Notes: generated from the letters alone by a model not told the origin. Positions 1 to 9,331 are shown, numbered from the stretch's first letter. The stretch: DNA of 64,000 nt from Pseudomonas sp. B21-015 (GCF_024749285.1 NZ_CP087196.1:930001-994000), one strand, 5' to 3'. Numbers and translations are program-made.

Positions 1-1
1 A

Positions 2-709
2 CTGGCAGCGGTTCGTGCGCCGGATGGCAGCCTGATTTACCTGGTGGACCAGGACGCCGACGTCTACGGCACCGACTTCAACCTGCAACCGACGGCCGTC
101 GCCAGCGGTGGCCTCAAGCGCATCGATCACATGGCGATGGCACTGCCCGCCGACAGCCTCGACAGCTGGGTGCTGTTTTACAAAAGCCTGCTGGATTTCG
201 AGGCCGACGATGAAGTGGTGTTGCCTGACCCGTATGGTTTGGTGAAGAGCCGCGCATTACGCAGCCGCTGCAGTTCGATCCGCTTGCCGCTGAACATTTC
301 CGAGAACCGCAACACTGCTATCTCACATGCGTTGTCGAGTTATCGCGGTTCCGGCGTGCATCACATCGCTTTCGATTGTGACGACATTTTTGCCGAAGTC
401 AGCCGCGCGAAGGAGGCCGGCGTGCCGCTGCTGGATATCCCGCTCAACTACTACGATGACCTCGCCGCGCGGTTCGATTTCGACGACGAATTCCTCAGCG
501 AGCTGGCCTACTTCAACGTGCTCTACGACCGCGATGCTCAGGGTGGCGAGCTGTTTCATGTTTACACCGAGCCGTTCGAAGGACGGTTCTTTTTTGAAAT
601 CATCCAGCGCAAAAACGGCTACGCGGGTTACGGCGCGGCCAACGTGGCAGTGCGACTGGCGGCCATGGCAAAATCACGAACTGGTGGCGTACGTCAGGCA
701 AAGTTGTAG
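2..709 (+). CDS. quiC: 3-dehydroshikimate dehydratase, C-terminal part (5' end outside window)
   Basis: The reading frame is open from base 2, so the start lies upstream of the window; about 235 residues are visible. They form the C-terminal HPPD-like (VOC fold) half of the fused bacterial 3-dehydroshikimate dehydratases. The expected metal ligands are visible: His in RIDHMAMALP, His in GVHHIAFDCDD and Glu in FFFEIIQRKNG. In this family the N-terminal half carries the dehydratase activity that converts 3-dehydroshikimate to protocatechuate in quinate/shikimate catabolism; that half is not visible here. A TetR gene, a shikimate dehydrogenase and a type II dehydroquinase follow, which supports the pathway assignment. 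A pure 4-hydroxyphenylpyruvate dioxygenase is less likely given these neighbours. Confidence 0.85.
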   Translation: MAAVRAPDGSLIYLVDQDADVYGTDFNLQPTAVASGGLKRIDHMAMALPADSLDSWVLFYKSLLDFEADDEVVLPDPYGLVKSRALRSRCSSIRLPLNISENRNTAISHALSSYRGSGVHHIAFDCDDIFAEVSRAKEAGVPLLDIPLNYYDDLAARFDFDDEFLSELAYFNVLYDRDAQGGELFHVYTEPFEGRFFFEIIQRKNGYAGYGAANVAVRLAAMAKSRTGGVRQAKL

Positions 710-812
710 GAAAATCGTAAACATGGGTACAAAACCGCTGCCGCGCGACTTCCTTCACCGGGCGCAGCGGCCCATAATCGCCCACTTGTGTAGTGATGGC
801 CGTGAGCCCGCA

Positions 813-1490
813 ATGACAATAATTTCAGAACTCTCCGTAGCGCCCGAAAAGCCAATTGCCGAGCCTCGCAAGAGTCGCAAGAACAACCCGGAAAAAACCC
901 GCGAGAACATCCTTCAAGAGGCCATTGTCGAGTTCGTCCAGCAGGGGCTTTCCGGTGCCCGGGTCGATGCAATCGCCGAGCGCATCCACACCTCCAAACG
1001 CATGATCTATTACTACTTCGGCAGTAAGGAACAGCTCTACGTCGAGGTGCTGGAGAAACTCTACGGGGATATCCGCAGCACCGAGAGCCGTTTGCACCTG
1101 GCCGAACTGGCGCCGGTGGAGGCGATTCGGCGGTTGGTGGAATTCACCTTCGATCACCATGATCGCAACGTCGATTTCGTGCGTATCGTCAGCATCGAGA
1201 ACATTCACAACGCCGAGTATGTGAAGCGCTCCGATGCGATCAAGGCGATGAACAACACCATCCTCGATTCACTGGGTGAGATTTTGCGTCGCGGGGCCGA
1301 AGCGGGTGTATTCCGCGGCGGCCTCGATCCGCTGGATGTGCACCTGCTGATCAGTTCGTTTTGCTTCTATCGCGTGTCGAACCGTCATACCTTCGGTGAG
1401 ATCTTTCAGATCGACTTGCCGGACGAAAGCATCAAGCAGCGTCATCGGGAGATGATCTGCGAGTCGGTGTTGCGCTACCTGCAGGCCTGA
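813..1490 (+). CDS. TetR-family regulator of the quinate/shikimate genes (inferred)
   Basis: A 225-residue regulator with an N-terminal TetR helix-turn-helix at about residues 30-75 (TRENILQEAIVEFVQQGLSG, then TSKRMIYYYFGSKEQLY) and a helical C-terminal ligand domain. The frame stays open further upstream, but the ATG at 813 gives the usual TetR length and begins just before the basic linker. It lies 103 bases after quiC on the same strand. The location suggests control of quiC and of the aroE/aroQ pair on the opposite strand. A palindrome inside the aroQ promoter (2955-2968) is a candidate operator. The effector is not visible; protocatechuate or dehydroshikimate would be a guess. Confidence 0.85.
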   Translation: MTIISELSVAPEKPIAEPRKSRKNNPEKTRENILQEAIVEFVQQGLSGARVDAIAERIHTSKRMIYYYFGSKEQLYVEVLEKLYGDIRSTESRLHLAELAPVEAIRRLVEFTFDHHDRNVDFVRIVSIENIHNAEYVKRSDAIKAMNNTILDSLGEILRRGAEAGVFRGGLDPLDVHLLISSFCFYRVSNRHTFGEIFQIDLPDESIKQRHREMICESVLRYLQA

Positions 1491-1504
1491 TTTCCAGGGC
1501 CCTT

Positions 1505-1585
1505 AAAAGATCGCAGCCTGCGGCAGCTCCAGAGACCGGTGTGTACCCGGACATTTGCAGGAGCTGCCGCAGGCTGCGATCTTTT
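1505..1585. repeat. REPIN, family A (GATCGCAGCCTGCGGCAGCT type)
   Basis: Two inverted arms (AAAAGATCGCAGCC... and ...GGCTGCGATCTTTT) surround a 30-base spacer. It sits in the convergent gap between the TetR gene and the shikimate dehydrogenase, where it could form a long hairpin and help end transcription from both sides. The same arm sequence recurs at 3027-3103 and 36665-36746. Confidence 0.85.
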
Positions 1586-1590
1586 GATCT

Positions 1591-2445
1591 TCAACCATTC
1601 ATGCTCTGAAAATGCGCCAGCATCCGCTGGGCATCCGGCACCACCCCGCTGAATAATTCAAACGCCTTCACTGCCTGAAACACCGCCATGTTGCCGCCAT
1701 CCAGGGTTCGGCAACCCAGCGCGCGAGCGTTGCGCAGCAGTTCGGTTTCCAGTGGGAAGTAAACGATCTCTGCTACCCATAGATCGGCCCGAAGCAGCTC
1801 TGCCGGCACGGGCATGCCCGGCAGTTTTTTCATGCCCATCGGCGTGGTATTGACCAGTCCGTCCGCCTGACCCAGCGTGCCTGGCAAGTCATGACCGGCC
1901 ACGGCGCGGCCAAAACCAAAATGCTGATTGAGGTTGTTCGCCAGCGACTGAGCCCGGCTGTGATCCACATCGAAAATACTCAGCAGTTGTACGCCTTCGC
2001 TCAATAGCGCGTGGGCCACCGCCGCGCCTGCACCCCCTGCACCCATTTGCACCACACGCTCACGGGCAACGTCCTTCAGGCCACGGCGAAACCCTTCGGC
2101 AAAACCCAGGCAATCGGTGTTATGGCCGATACGTTTCCCGTCCTTCAGCACCACCGTGTTCACCGCGCCAATGCCGCGGGCTTCCGGCGACAATTCGTCG
2201 AGCAACGGGATGATCGTCTGCTTGCACGGGAAGGTAATGTTCAACCCGGTGAAGTTCATGCGTTCGGCGGCCATCAGCAGGTCGGGCAGGGCGCCGCTGT
2301 CGAGTTTCAACTGATCCAGATCGATCAACCGATACAGGTAGCGCAAACCCTGCGCATCACCTTCATGCTCGTGTAGCGCCGGGGTGCGGGAAGCCTGAAT
2401 GCCGGCGCCGATCAACCCGGCGAGTACCACGGTGTTCTGTGTCAT
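1591..2445 (-). CDS. Shikimate/quinate dehydrogenase, AroE-like paralogue
   Basis: A 284-residue NAD(P)-dependent dehydrogenase of the AroE superfamily. The substrate-binding segment reads NITFPCKQ, with Lys in the catalytic position, followed by GAVNTVV and NTDCLGF. The nucleotide fold has the glycine motif GAGGAGAAVAHALL, and NTTPMGM is the family signature. The start at 2445 (MTQNTVVL) was chosen over the longer frame because it follows the aroQ stop by 5 bases. The PCK form of the lysine motif and the catabolic neighbours point to a quinate/shikimate-oxidising paralogue rather than the biosynthetic AroE; this is inference. The reaction is shikimate to 3-dehydroshikimate and/or quinate to 3-dehydroquinate. 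Confidence 0.88.
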   Translation of the reverse strand: MTQNTVVLAGLIGAGIQASRTPALHEHEGDAQGLRYLYRLIDLDQLKLDSGALPDLLMAAERMNFTGLNITFPCKQTIIPLLDELSPEARGIGAVNTVVLKDGKRIGHNTDCLGFAEGFRRGLKDVARERVVQMGAGGAGAAVAHALLSEGVQLLSIFDVDHSRAQSLANNLNQHFGFGRAVAGHDLPGTLGQADGLVNTTPMGMKKLPGMPVPAELLRADLWVAEIVYFPLETELLRNARALGCRTLDGGNMAVFQAVKAFELFSGVVPDAQRMLAHFQSMNG

Positions 2446-2450
2446 GACGC

Positions 2451-2891
2451 TTAATCCTTCAAACGTTGGCTGAAATGCTCCAGCGCCAAACGATAGCCGT
2501 GGCTGCCGAAACCGCACATGACCGCCGTGGCGATGGACGAGACAAAGGAGTGATGCCGGAAAGGTTCGCGGGCATGGACATTGGACAGGTGCACTTCGAT
2601 CACCGGCAGTTCGCTGGCGACCAGGGCATCGCGAATGGCGACCGAGGTGTGAGTCCAGGCGGCCGGGTTGATGACGATCCCGGCGCAGCGGCCACGGGCG
2701 GCATGAATCCAGTCGAGCAGTTCGCCTTCATGGTTGGTCTGGCGAAACTCCACCTTCAGGCCGAACTCTTCGGCTGCGCGACCGCACAGTGATGAAATAT
2801 CCGCCAGGGTTTCGTGGCCATAAGTCGCCGGTTCACGGGTGCCAAGCAGGTTCAGGTTCGGGCCGTTGAGCACCAGAACGATAGGGGACAT
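2451..2891 (-). CDS. aroQ: 3-dehydroquinate dehydratase, type II
   Basis: A 146-residue protein with the complete type II dehydroquinase pattern: [20 protein letters not shown] at the N-terminus (catalytic Tyr in the flexible lid), [39 protein letters not shown] with the catalytic His, and the C-terminal GFGSHGY. It forms dodecamers and converts 3-dehydroquinate to 3-dehydroshikimate. It is the first gene of a two-gene operon with the shikimate dehydrogenase. Beside quiC this copy is probably catabolic. A palindrome-bearing promoter lies 60-85 bases upstream. Confidence 0.95.
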   Translation of the reverse strand: MSPIVLVLNGPNLNLLGTREPATYGHETLADISSLCGRAAEEFGLKVEFRQTNHEGELLDWIHAARGRCAGIVINPAAWTHTSVAIRDALVASELPVIEVHLSNVHAREPFRHHSFVSSIATAVMCGFGSHGYRLALEHFSQRLKD

Positions 2892-2949
2892 CGGTTCTCT
2901 CCACTTATTATTTTTGGCGTTGGCCGAGGGTTTCAGCCTGTGGAGATAA

Positions 2950-2976
2950 ATTGTACTAACTGGTTAATCCGGTCAA
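2950..2976 (-). promoter_or_regulatory. aroQ promoter with an embedded palindromic operator
   Basis: On the minus strand TTGACC (2976-2971) and TACAAT (2955-2950) form a sigma-70-like -35/-10 pair with a 15-base spacer, slightly short. Between them lies the near-perfect palindrome ACTAACTGGTTAAT (2955-2968), in the place where a repressor would block polymerase. The TetR protein encoded at 813 is the obvious candidate; this is inference. Confidence 0.5.
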
Positions 2977-3026
2977 TTGAAGAGGTGCTGCAACGGTTTT
3001 TTGTGTGCGGTGATCGGACATATGCC

Positions 3027-3103
3027 AAAAGATCGCAGCCTTCGGCAGCTCCTGCAGGTGCACGCGTTTCAAAGGTAGGAGCTGCCGAAGGCTGCGATCT
3101 TTT
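3027..3103. repeat. REPIN, family A
   Basis: Inverted arms AAAAGATCGCAGCCTTCGG and CCGAAGGCTGCGATCTTTT surround a short spacer. It touches the stop codon of the LysR gene and lies upstream of the aroQ promoter. Confidence 0.85.
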
Positions 3104-4014
3104 CAGCGAGGCAGATGCTCAACCAGAAAATCGATAAACGCCCTGAGCCGCAACGGCACATGGCGGCTCTGCGGATACAGCAAAGTGAAGGGACGCGAAC
3201 GCCCGCCATAGGGCTTGAGCACTTCAACCAGCGAGCCATCCGCCAGTTCGTTTTCGACGATGAAACGATAGGTTTGAAACAGTCCTGCGCCGTGTTTCGC
3301 CAGCGTCACGCCACCCAATACATCATCGGAACAGCAGTAATTACCCTCGGCCAAAATCTCCAGCGGCACGCCGTTATCGTTGAACAGCCAGGCAATCCGC
3401 CGCCCGTTGCTGGGTAGCTCGAACTGGATGCATTCGTGGTGCGCCAGGTCGTCGAGGGTTTGTGGAGTGCCGGCACGCTTCAGATAGTCAGGGCTGGCAA
3501 TCATCACCAGCGCGGCGTCCTCCAGCGGCCGGGCAATCAGCCCGGAATCGGGAATGGCGCGCACACGGATTGCCATGTCGTAGCCTTCGCCGACGAAATC
3601 GATGTTGCGATTGCTGATGTGCGCCTCGACCTTCACGGCGGGAAAGCGCGCCCGAAACGCGGGCAGCAAGGGCAGGATGCGATGGTGGGCATAGGTGGTG
3701 GGAATGCTGATGCGCAAGGTGCCGGAGGGTGCCTGCTGTTGGCCCATGACTTCGCGCTGAGCCTCGACCAGTTGCGCAAGGGCTAGGCGACACTCCTCGA
3801 AATAACGCCGGCCACTGTCGGTCAGCTTGACGCTGCGTGTGGTACGCGCGAACAGCCGCACACCCAGACGTTCTTCCATCCGCGACACCGAGCGGCTGAC
3901 GGCGGCCGGCGTCACACCCGCCACCAGGGCCGCGGCGGTAAAGCTGCCGGCTTCGGCGGCCAGGCAAAACAGTTCGATGCTGCCCAGCTGAAGATCGTCG
4001 AAATGTCGCTGCAT
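3103..4014 (-). CDS. LysR-family transcriptional regulator
   Basis: A 303-residue LysR-type regulator. The winged helix-turn-helix covers about residues 10-68 (ELFCLAAEAGSFTAAALVAG, then TPAAVSRSVSRMEERLGVRL FARTTRSV). A periplasmic-binding-like effector domain follows from about residue 95 (GTLRISIPTTYAHHRILPLL, HISNRNIDFVGEGYDMAIRV). The form resembles the CrgA-like group. It reads in the same direction as aroQ but a REPIN separates them, and it has no divergently transcribed partner, so its target cannot be read from context. Confidence 0.9.
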   Translation of the reverse strand: MQRHFDDLQLGSIELFCLAAEAGSFTAAALVAGVTPAAVSRSVSRMEERLGVRLFARTTRSVKLTDSGRRYFEECRLALAQLVEAQREVMGQQQAPSGTLRISIPTTYAHHRILPLLPAFRARFPAVKVEAHISNRNIDFVGEGYDMAIRVRAIPDSGLIARPLEDAALVMIASPDYLKRAGTPQTLDDLAHHECIQFELPSNGRRIAWLFNDNGVPLEILAEGNYCCSDDVLGGVTLAKHGAGLFQTYRFIVENELADGSLVEVLKPYGGRSRPFTLLYPQSRHVPLRLRAFIDFLVEHLPR

Positions 4015-4102
4015 GATTGATTACACCGGGAATCAAATGAAATGCCTGAGGCTGTATTTATCAAATAAGGGCGCACAAATACAGAGCGTTTCAATCGCCC
4101 AC

Positions 4103-4126
4103 AAAAAAGCCGTCCCGGGGACGGCT
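4103..4126 (-). terminator. Rho-independent terminator after trmA
   Basis: The stem AGCCGTCC/GGACGGCT with a 3-base loop (4108-4126) is followed on the minus strand by TTTTTT. It ends the permease-trmA operon. Confidence 0.8.
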
Positions 4127-4147
4127 GGTTTGTGTGTAGGGATGTAA

Positions 4148-5227
4148 TCAACGACGGGTCAACAACACTCCGGATTCCATGTGATGGGTCCATGGAAACT
4201 GGTCGAACATCGCACATTGAGTGATGCGGTGAGTGTCGTGCAGTTGGGCGATGTTGGCCGCGAGGGTTTCCGGGTTGCAGGAAATGTAGAGGATGTTGTC
4301 GAAGCGCCGGGTCAGTTCGCAAGTGTCCGGGTCCATGCCGGCGCGGGGCGGGTCGACGAACACGCTACCGAATTCGTAGCTCTTGAGGTCGATGCCGTGC
4401 AGGCGACGGAACGGGCGAACTTCGTTCAGGGCTTCGGTCAGCTCTTCGGCGGATAAACGCACCAGCGTGACGTTATCCACCGCGTTTTCGCTCAGGTTGC
4501 TGAGCGCAGCGTTGACCGAGGTCTTGCTGATTTCGGTGGCCAGTACTTTGCGCACGCGGGTAGCGAGTGGCAGGGTGAAGTTGCCATTGCCGCAATACAG
4601 CTCCAGCAAATCGTCGGAACGATCGCCGAGGGCGTCATACGCCCAGTTGAGCATCTTCTGGTTCACCGTGCCGTTGGGTTGGGTGAACGCGCCTTCCGGC
4701 TGGCGATAGCTGAAGGTGCGACCGCTGACTTCAAGTTTCTCGACCACGTAATCGTGACCGATCACTTCGCGTTTGCCCTTCGAACGGCCAATGACACTGA
4801 CGTTCAGCTCGGCCGCCAGCTTCGACGCCGCCGCGTGCCAGTGCTCGTCCAGCGGGCGGTGGTAGCACAGGGTGATCATCGCATCGCCAGCCAGCGTGGT
4901 CAGAAACTCTACCTGGAACAGCTTGTGGCTCAGGGCAGCACTCGCTTGCCACGCCGCCTTGAGTTGCGGCATCAATTGGTTGATGCGCAGGCTTGCGATC
5001 GGGAATTCCTCGATCAGGATCGGCGTGCGTTTGTCTTCCTGAGAAAACATCGCGTAATGGCGCTCGCCGGCCTCACGCCACAGGCGGAACTCGGCACGCA
5101 GGCGGAAGTTTTTCAGCGGCGAGTCGAACACTGCGGGTTCGGGGGCACCGAATGGGGCCAGCAGGTCACGCAGGCGCGTGACCTTTTCTTCGAGCTGTGC
5201 GGCGTAAGCCTGGGAATCAAAAGTCAT
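4148..5227 (-). CDS. trmA: tRNA (uracil-5-)-methyltransferase
   Basis: A 359-residue SAM-dependent enzyme that makes 5-methyluridine at position 54 of tRNA. Visible motifs are the SAM-binding [26 protein letters not shown], and [15 protein letters not shown] with the catalytic cysteine of the RNA m5U methyltransferase family. The length matches E. coli TrmA (366). The start [11 protein letters not shown] at 5227 overlaps the TGA of the upstream permease gene as ATGA, indicating translational coupling. The longer start at 5239 would run into the permease coding sequence. Confidence 0.95.
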   Translation of the reverse strand: MTFDSQAYAAQLEEKVTRLRDLLAPFGAPEPAVFDSPLKNFRLRAEFRLWREAGERHYAMFSQEDKRTPILIEEFPIASLRINQLMPQLKAAWQASAALSHKLFQVEFLTTLAGDAMITLCYHRPLDEHWHAAASKLAAELNVSVIGRSKGKREVIGHDYVVEKLEVSGRTFSYRQPEGAFTQPNGTVNQKMLNWAYDALGDRSDDLLELYCGNGNFTLPLATRVRKVLATEISKTSVNAALSNLSENAVDNVTLVRLSAEELTEALNEVRPFRRLHGIDLKSYEFGSVFVDPPRAGMDPDTCELTRRFDNILYISCNPETLAANIAQLHDTHRITQCAMFDQFPWTHHMESGVLLTRR

Positions 5228-6519
5228 GCGTTGAACCAACCCAACTTGATCACGAACAGAATCGACAGAATCACCAGCGCCGAATTCAGTTCACGGCCGC
5301 GACCGGACAACAATTTGGCGGCGGTCCAGGCGATGAAACCGAAGGCGATGCCGTTGGCGATGGAATAAGTGAACGGCATGGCCAGGGCGGTGACCACGAC
5401 CGGTGCGGCGACGGTGATGTCGTCCCAGTCTATTTCCGCCAGGCCAGATGTCATCAGTACGGCGACGAACAGCAATGCAGGCGCGGTGGCGAAGGCTGGA
5501 ACGCTGGCCGCCAATGGCGAGAAAAACAGCGCCAGCAGGAACAGAATTGCCACCACGACAGCGGTCAGGCCGGTGCGGCCACCAGCACTCACGCCGGCTG
5601 CGGATTCGATGTAACTGGTGGTGGTCGAGGTGCCCAGCAAGGAACCGGCCATGGCCGCGGTGCTGTCGGCGATCAGGGCGCGGCCCATTTTCGGCATGTG
5701 ACCGTCCTTGCCCATCAGGCCAGCGCGTTTGGCAACGCCAATCAGGGTGCCGGAGTTGTCGAACAGATCGACGAACAGGAAGGCGAAGATCACGCTGACC
5801 AGACCGATGTTCAGTGCGCCTTTGATATCCAGTTGCAGAAAGGTCGGGGCCAGCGATGGCGGCATCGACATCACGCCGCCGAACGGGCTGAAGCCCAACA
5901 GGATGGAGACGATGGTCACCGACAGAATGCCGATCAGTACCGCACCTCGCACTTTCAGGGCTTCAAGCGCCACGATCAGGGCAAAACCGAGGCTTGCGAG
6001 AATCGGCGCCGGTTGCGTCAGATCACCGAGGCCGACCATGGTTGCCGGGTTGCTGACCACGATACCAGCGTTGTGCAGGGCGATCAGCGCCAGGAACAGG
6101 CCGATACCGGCGGCAATCGCCGAGCGTAGCGCCAGCGGGATGCTGTTGATGATCCATTCGCGGATGCGGAAGATCGACAACAGGAAAAACATCACCGCCG
6201 AGAGGAACACCGCGCCCAGTGCCACTTGCCAGGTGTGGCCCATGTGCAGAACCACGGTGTAAGTGAAGAAGGCGTTCAGCCCCATGCCCGGCGCGAGGGC
6301 GATCGGGTAGTTGGCGATCAGGCCCATGGTCGTCGAGCCGATGGCGGCTGCCAGGCAGGTGGCGACAAACACCGCGCCCTTGTCCATGCCGGTCTCGCCG
6401 AGGATGCTCGGGTTGACGAACAGAATGTAGGCCATGGCCAAAAAGGTCGTGACGCCCGCCAGAATCTCGGTCCGCACGTTGGTGTTGTGTGCCTTGAGTT
6501 GAAACAGCCTTTCCAGCAT
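5224..6519 (-). CDS. NCS2-family purine permease (AdeP/PurP-like)
   Basis: A 431-residue inner-membrane transporter with about 13 hydrophobic segments. It resembles the adenine/hypoxanthine-guanine branch (AzgA-like) of the nucleobase-cation symporters: an N-terminal [19 protein letters not shown], then [15 protein letters not shown], and the central [19 protein letters not shown] and [20 protein letters not shown]. Substrates are probably adenine or oxopurines taken up with protons. It is the first gene of a two-gene operon with trmA. I looked for a purine riboswitch in the 200 bases upstream and saw none. RBS GGGGAG lies before the ATG. Confidence 0.88.
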   Translation of the reverse strand: MLERLFQLKAHNTNVRTEILAGVTTFLAMAYILFVNPSILGETGMDKGAVFVATCLAAAIGSTTMGLIANYPIALAPGMGLNAFFTYTVVLHMGHTWQVALGAVFLSAVMFFLLSIFRIREWIINSIPLALRSAIAAGIGLFLALIALHNAGIVVSNPATMVGLGDLTQPAPILASLGFALIVALEALKVRGAVLIGILSVTIVSILLGFSPFGGVMSMPPSLAPTFLQLDIKGALNIGLVSVIFAFLFVDLFDNSGTLIGVAKRAGLMGKDGHMPKMGRALIADSTAAMAGSLLGTSTTTSYIESAAGVSAGGRTGLTAVVVAILFLLALFFSPLAASVPAFATAPALLFVAVLMTSGLAEIDWDDITVAAPVVVTALAMPFTYSIANGIAFGFIAWTAAKLLSGRGRELNSALVILSILFVIKLGWFNA

Positions 6520-6747
6520 GTCTGCTCCCCGTGGCGCGCCCGGCGCCGTGAATGTATCGACCTCAACAGCAAAGCACAGACCGCCGTAGGCGCCTGGGAA
6601 ATTTCTGTGGGTCGGAAAAAGCCGCGCATCATACCAGCAGCGTAGGGTTATGGCTGCTTATGGCTACGATCGTCGTCGATGTTTTGCCCAAAAGGGAACT
6701 GCGCCATACTGCGCTCTGTTTTTTTGGGGGGAGAGGGAAGGGTGAAT

Positions 6748-7203
6748 ATGAAGTGCATGAACAGGCGTGCGGTTACCGCATTCGCAATATTGATCGCATT
6801 GTTCCTGGGGGCGCAAATCGCCTCGGCAGCGACGGCGCCCCCGTTGAGCCAGGTAAAGGTACTCAAGGTCGAATCGCCAGGCTGTGGCTTTGAAAGTATC
6901 GCGGACGGCCAGGCGCAAACCCGTTGCGACCACAAGGGGCCGAACATCAAGGTTTACGTGCTGGAAGTCGGCTACGGTCGCCAGGCCCATGTCGCGCTGG
7001 ACGGTTTCGAGGTGGATGGCACCCGGACCAAAGTCTGCGCGTTCGATAACGGCAATCTGACGGATTGCTCTGAACGGACCAAAGTGGTCGGCTTTTTGTA
7101 CATCTTCGACCTGAAGGGCAAGCAGGACGGCAACTTCACGTTCAGCAACACCTCGATCAACGCACCGGGCAACACGATGTCGACCCAGCTTTACATCAAG
7201 TAA
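6748..7203 (+). CDS. Secreted protein of unknown function
   Basis: A 151-residue protein with a clear Sec signal peptide (MKCMNRRAVTAFAILIALFL GAQIASA, then ATAPPLS), so it should be periplasmic or secreted. The mature part holds several cysteines (GCGFES, TRCDHKG, KVCAFDNG, TDCSE), which could form disulfides, and looks beta-rich. A GTG at 6742 is an alternative start in the same frame; the GGAGAGG ribosome site fits either. I do not recognise the family. It stands alone between the permease and the DJ-1-like gene. Confidence 0.75.
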   Translation: MKCMNRRAVTAFAILIALFLGAQIASAATAPPLSQVKVLKVESPGCGFESIADGQAQTRCDHKGPNIKVYVLEVGYGRQAHVALDGFEVDGTRTKVCAFDNGNLTDCSERTKVVGFLYIFDLKGKQDGNFTFSNTSINAPGNTMSTQLYIK

Positions 7204-7270
7204 CAGCCAGGCTCGAACAAGGGACAGGAAAGCTGACTACGCTTTAAAGATCATCCTGTGGACCGCGCCC

Positions 7271-7822
7271 ATGACCTTTAGAGCCCTGATTACCCTCGCC
7301 GAGGGCATCGACGATCTGCAAACCGTGACCCTGATCGATGTGCTGCGCCGCGCCAAGGTCGAAGTGGTGGTGGCCAGCATCGAGTCGCGACGCATGCTCA
7401 CCTGCGCTCGCGGCACCCGCTTGACCGCCGATGCGATGTTGGTGGATTTGCTGGCCCAGCCTTTCGACCTGATCGTTCTGCCCGGCGGTGTCGTGGGGGC
7501 GCAGCATTTGGCGGCTCACCAACCCCTGCAACAATTGATCAAGGACCAGGTGGCAGCCGGGCGCCTGTTCGCCGGTATTGCCGACTCTCCGGCGCTGGCG
7601 CTGCAAACCTTTGGCGTTTTACGTCAGCGGCGCATGACCTGCCTGCCCGCTGTCAGCCATCAACTGTCAGGTTGTAACTTCATTGATCAACCGGTGGTGG
7701 TCGACGGCAACTGCATCACCGCTCAGGGTTCGGGCGCCGCGTTGCAGTTTGCGCTGACGCTGGTGGAGCAGCTCTGTGGCAAAGCCATGCGGTCGACGGT
7801 GGCGGGGGAGTTGGTGGTTTAG
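7271..7822 (+). CDS. DJ-1/PfpI-family protein lacking catalytic residues
   Basis: A 183-residue protein with the full DJ-1/ThiJ/PfpI flavodoxin-like fold: LITLAEGIDDLQTVTLIDVLRRA at the N-terminus, FDLIVLPGGVVGAQHL, and the C-terminal GSGAALQFALTLVEQLCGKA. The nucleophile elbow that reads ICAxP in DJ-1 and YajL reads IADSP here, so the cysteine is Ala104. Aligned by eye, the Glu18 position is Gln17 and the His126 position is Leu125 (TCLP instead of TTHP). Glyoxalase or deglycase-type chemistry is therefore unlikely, and a chaperone or binding role is possible. It converges with the MFS gene. Confidence 0.85.
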   Translation: MTFRALITLAEGIDDLQTVTLIDVLRRAKVEVVVASIESRRMLTCARGTRLTADAMLVDLLAQPFDLIVLPGGVVGAQHLAAHQPLQQLIKDQVAAGRLFAGIADSPALALQTFGVLRQRRMTCLPAVSHQLSGCNFIDQPVVVDGNCITAQGSGAALQFALTLVEQLCGKAMRSTVAGELVV

Positions 7823-7844
7823 AGAGCGCCCTGGACAGACTGCG

Positions 7845-9083
7845 TCATGCCCTGACTGCTTCCACCGGCACATGCATGCGGTCGCGGTTGGCCAGGGTCG
7901 GGAACAGTTTGATCCACGCCCCGGTCACCACCAGCGTGCCGATGCCACCCATGACCACTGCCGGCACAGTGCCGAACCAGTGGGCCGTCAGGCCGGACTC
8001 GAACTCGCCTAGCTGATTCGAAGCGCCGATGAACAAACCATTCACGGCACTGACCCGGCCGCGCATTTCGTCCGGGGTTTCCAGTTGCACGAACGAGGCG
8101 CGGATCACCATGCTGATCATGTCCGCCGCACCCAATACCACCAGCACGGCGAGGGAAAACCAGAACGAGGTCGACAAGCCGAAAGCGATCGTCGCCACGC
8201 CGAATACGCCCACGGCGGTGAACATGACCCGTCCGACGTTGCGCTCCATGGCAAATCGCGCCAGAAACAGCGACATCAGCAGCGCACCCACCGCCGGGGC
8301 CGAACGCAACAGGCCCAGCCCCCAGGGGCCGGTCAGCAGAATATCTTTGGCGAACACCGGCAGCAGCGCGGTCGCGCCACCCAGCAGGACGGCAAACAGG
8401 TCCAGGGAAATTGCTCCGAGAATGTCCGGGCGGCTGCGAATGAAGCGGATGCCTGCCAGCAGCGAATCCAGGGTCGCCTTGCCCTTGTTCAGCGGCGTCT
8501 GCCGGGCCGGGAGGTTGAGCATCAGCGTACAGGCGATGAGGTAGAGGATCACCGTCGGGCCATACACCCAGACGCTGCCGAAGGCGTAGAGCAAACCGCC
8601 CAGCGCCGGGGCGACGATGGTCGCCGATTGTTGCGCAGATTGCGCGGCGGCAACCGCGCGGGGGAACAGGGCGCTGGGCACGATGCTCGGCAGCAAGGCC
8701 TGGGTCGTTGGCATCTCGAAGGAGCGGGCGGCACCCAGCAGGAACGCGAGGATGAAGATCATCTCCCGGGTGACATGGTCGGTCGCGCTGCCGATGGCCA
8801 GCGACAGGGCGATCAACGCTTGCAGGGACTGACAGATCGCCGCGACCTTACGCCGGTCGTAGCGGTCCGCGACATGCCCGGTGTGCAGCATGAACAACAC
8901 CCGCGGGGCAAACTCCACCAGCCCCACCAGCCCCAGATCGAGCACGTTGCCGGTCAGTTGATAAAGATTCCAGCCAATGGCCACGGTCAGCATCTGAAAA
9001 CCGCTGGCGGTAAATACCCGAGCCAGCCAAAACGCGATAAACGGGCGGTGATGACGTAACAGCAAGGGCGCTTGGCTGGGCAT
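7845..9083 (-). CDS. MFS transporter (EntS-like, MFS_3)
   Basis: A 412-residue inner-membrane protein with about 12 transmembrane segments. The loop motif HVADRYDRRKV after TM2 is the major facilitator signature (G-x3-D-R-x-R-R type), and DEMRGRVSAVNGLFIGASNQLGEFESG after TM10 is characteristic of the EntS/MFS_3 exporters. The substrate cannot be inferred; relatives export siderophores or drugs. It is a single gene facing away from cioAB, with a 526-base gap upstream. Confidence 0.85.
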   Translation of the reverse strand: MPSQAPLLLRHHRPFIAFWLARVFTASGFQMLTVAIGWNLYQLTGNVLDLGLVGLVEFAPRVLFMLHTGHVADRYDRRKVAAICQSLQALIALSLAIGSATDHVTREMIFILAFLLGAARSFEMPTTQALLPSIVPSALFPRAVAAAQSAQQSATIVAPALGGLLYAFGSVWVYGPTVILYLIACTLMLNLPARQTPLNKGKATLDSLLAGIRFIRSRPDILGAISLDLFAVLLGGATALLPVFAKDILLTGPWGLGLLRSAPAVGALLMSLFLARFAMERNVGRVMFTAVGVFGVATIAFGLSTSFWFSLAVLVVLGAADMISMVIRASFVQLETPDEMRGRVSAVNGLFIGASNQLGEFESGLTAHWFGTVPAVVMGGIGTLVVTGAWIKLFPTLANRDRMHVPVEAVRA

Positions 9084-9199
9084 CTGAGGCAGGTCTTGAG
9101 CGAGGGAAGGGCGAGATTATCACCTACCTGTAACCAGAGGTTGCGAGGGCGGGAAATTTAGTTAGCTAGACACCGATCTGCGGAGCAGACGAAATCCCG

Positions 9200-9331
9200 T
9201 GTGACGAGGGAGCTTGCTCCCGCTGGGCTGCGAAGCAGTCCTGAACCTGCCATCTCATTCCCACGGGCATATCGCATTACCCGGTTTTACGACTGCTGCG
9301 CAGCCGAGCGGGAGCAAGCTCCCTCGCCACA
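9200..9331. repeat. Long REPIN, family C (GAGGGAGCTTGCTCCC type)
   Basis: Outer arms TGACGAGGGAGCTTGCTCCC and GGGAGCAAGCTCCCTCGCCA, plus an inner pair (GGCTGCGAAGCAGTC ... GACTGCTGCGCAGCC), give an unusually long stem of about 130 bases. Of the 526-base gap 9084-9609, this repeat and the ANR box are the only features I can support. Confidence 0.75.

Noticed and set aside
6520..6740. Possible purine riboswitch before the NCS2 permease
   Set aside because: The conserved purine-riboswitch loop sequences are not visible in the 200-base leader.
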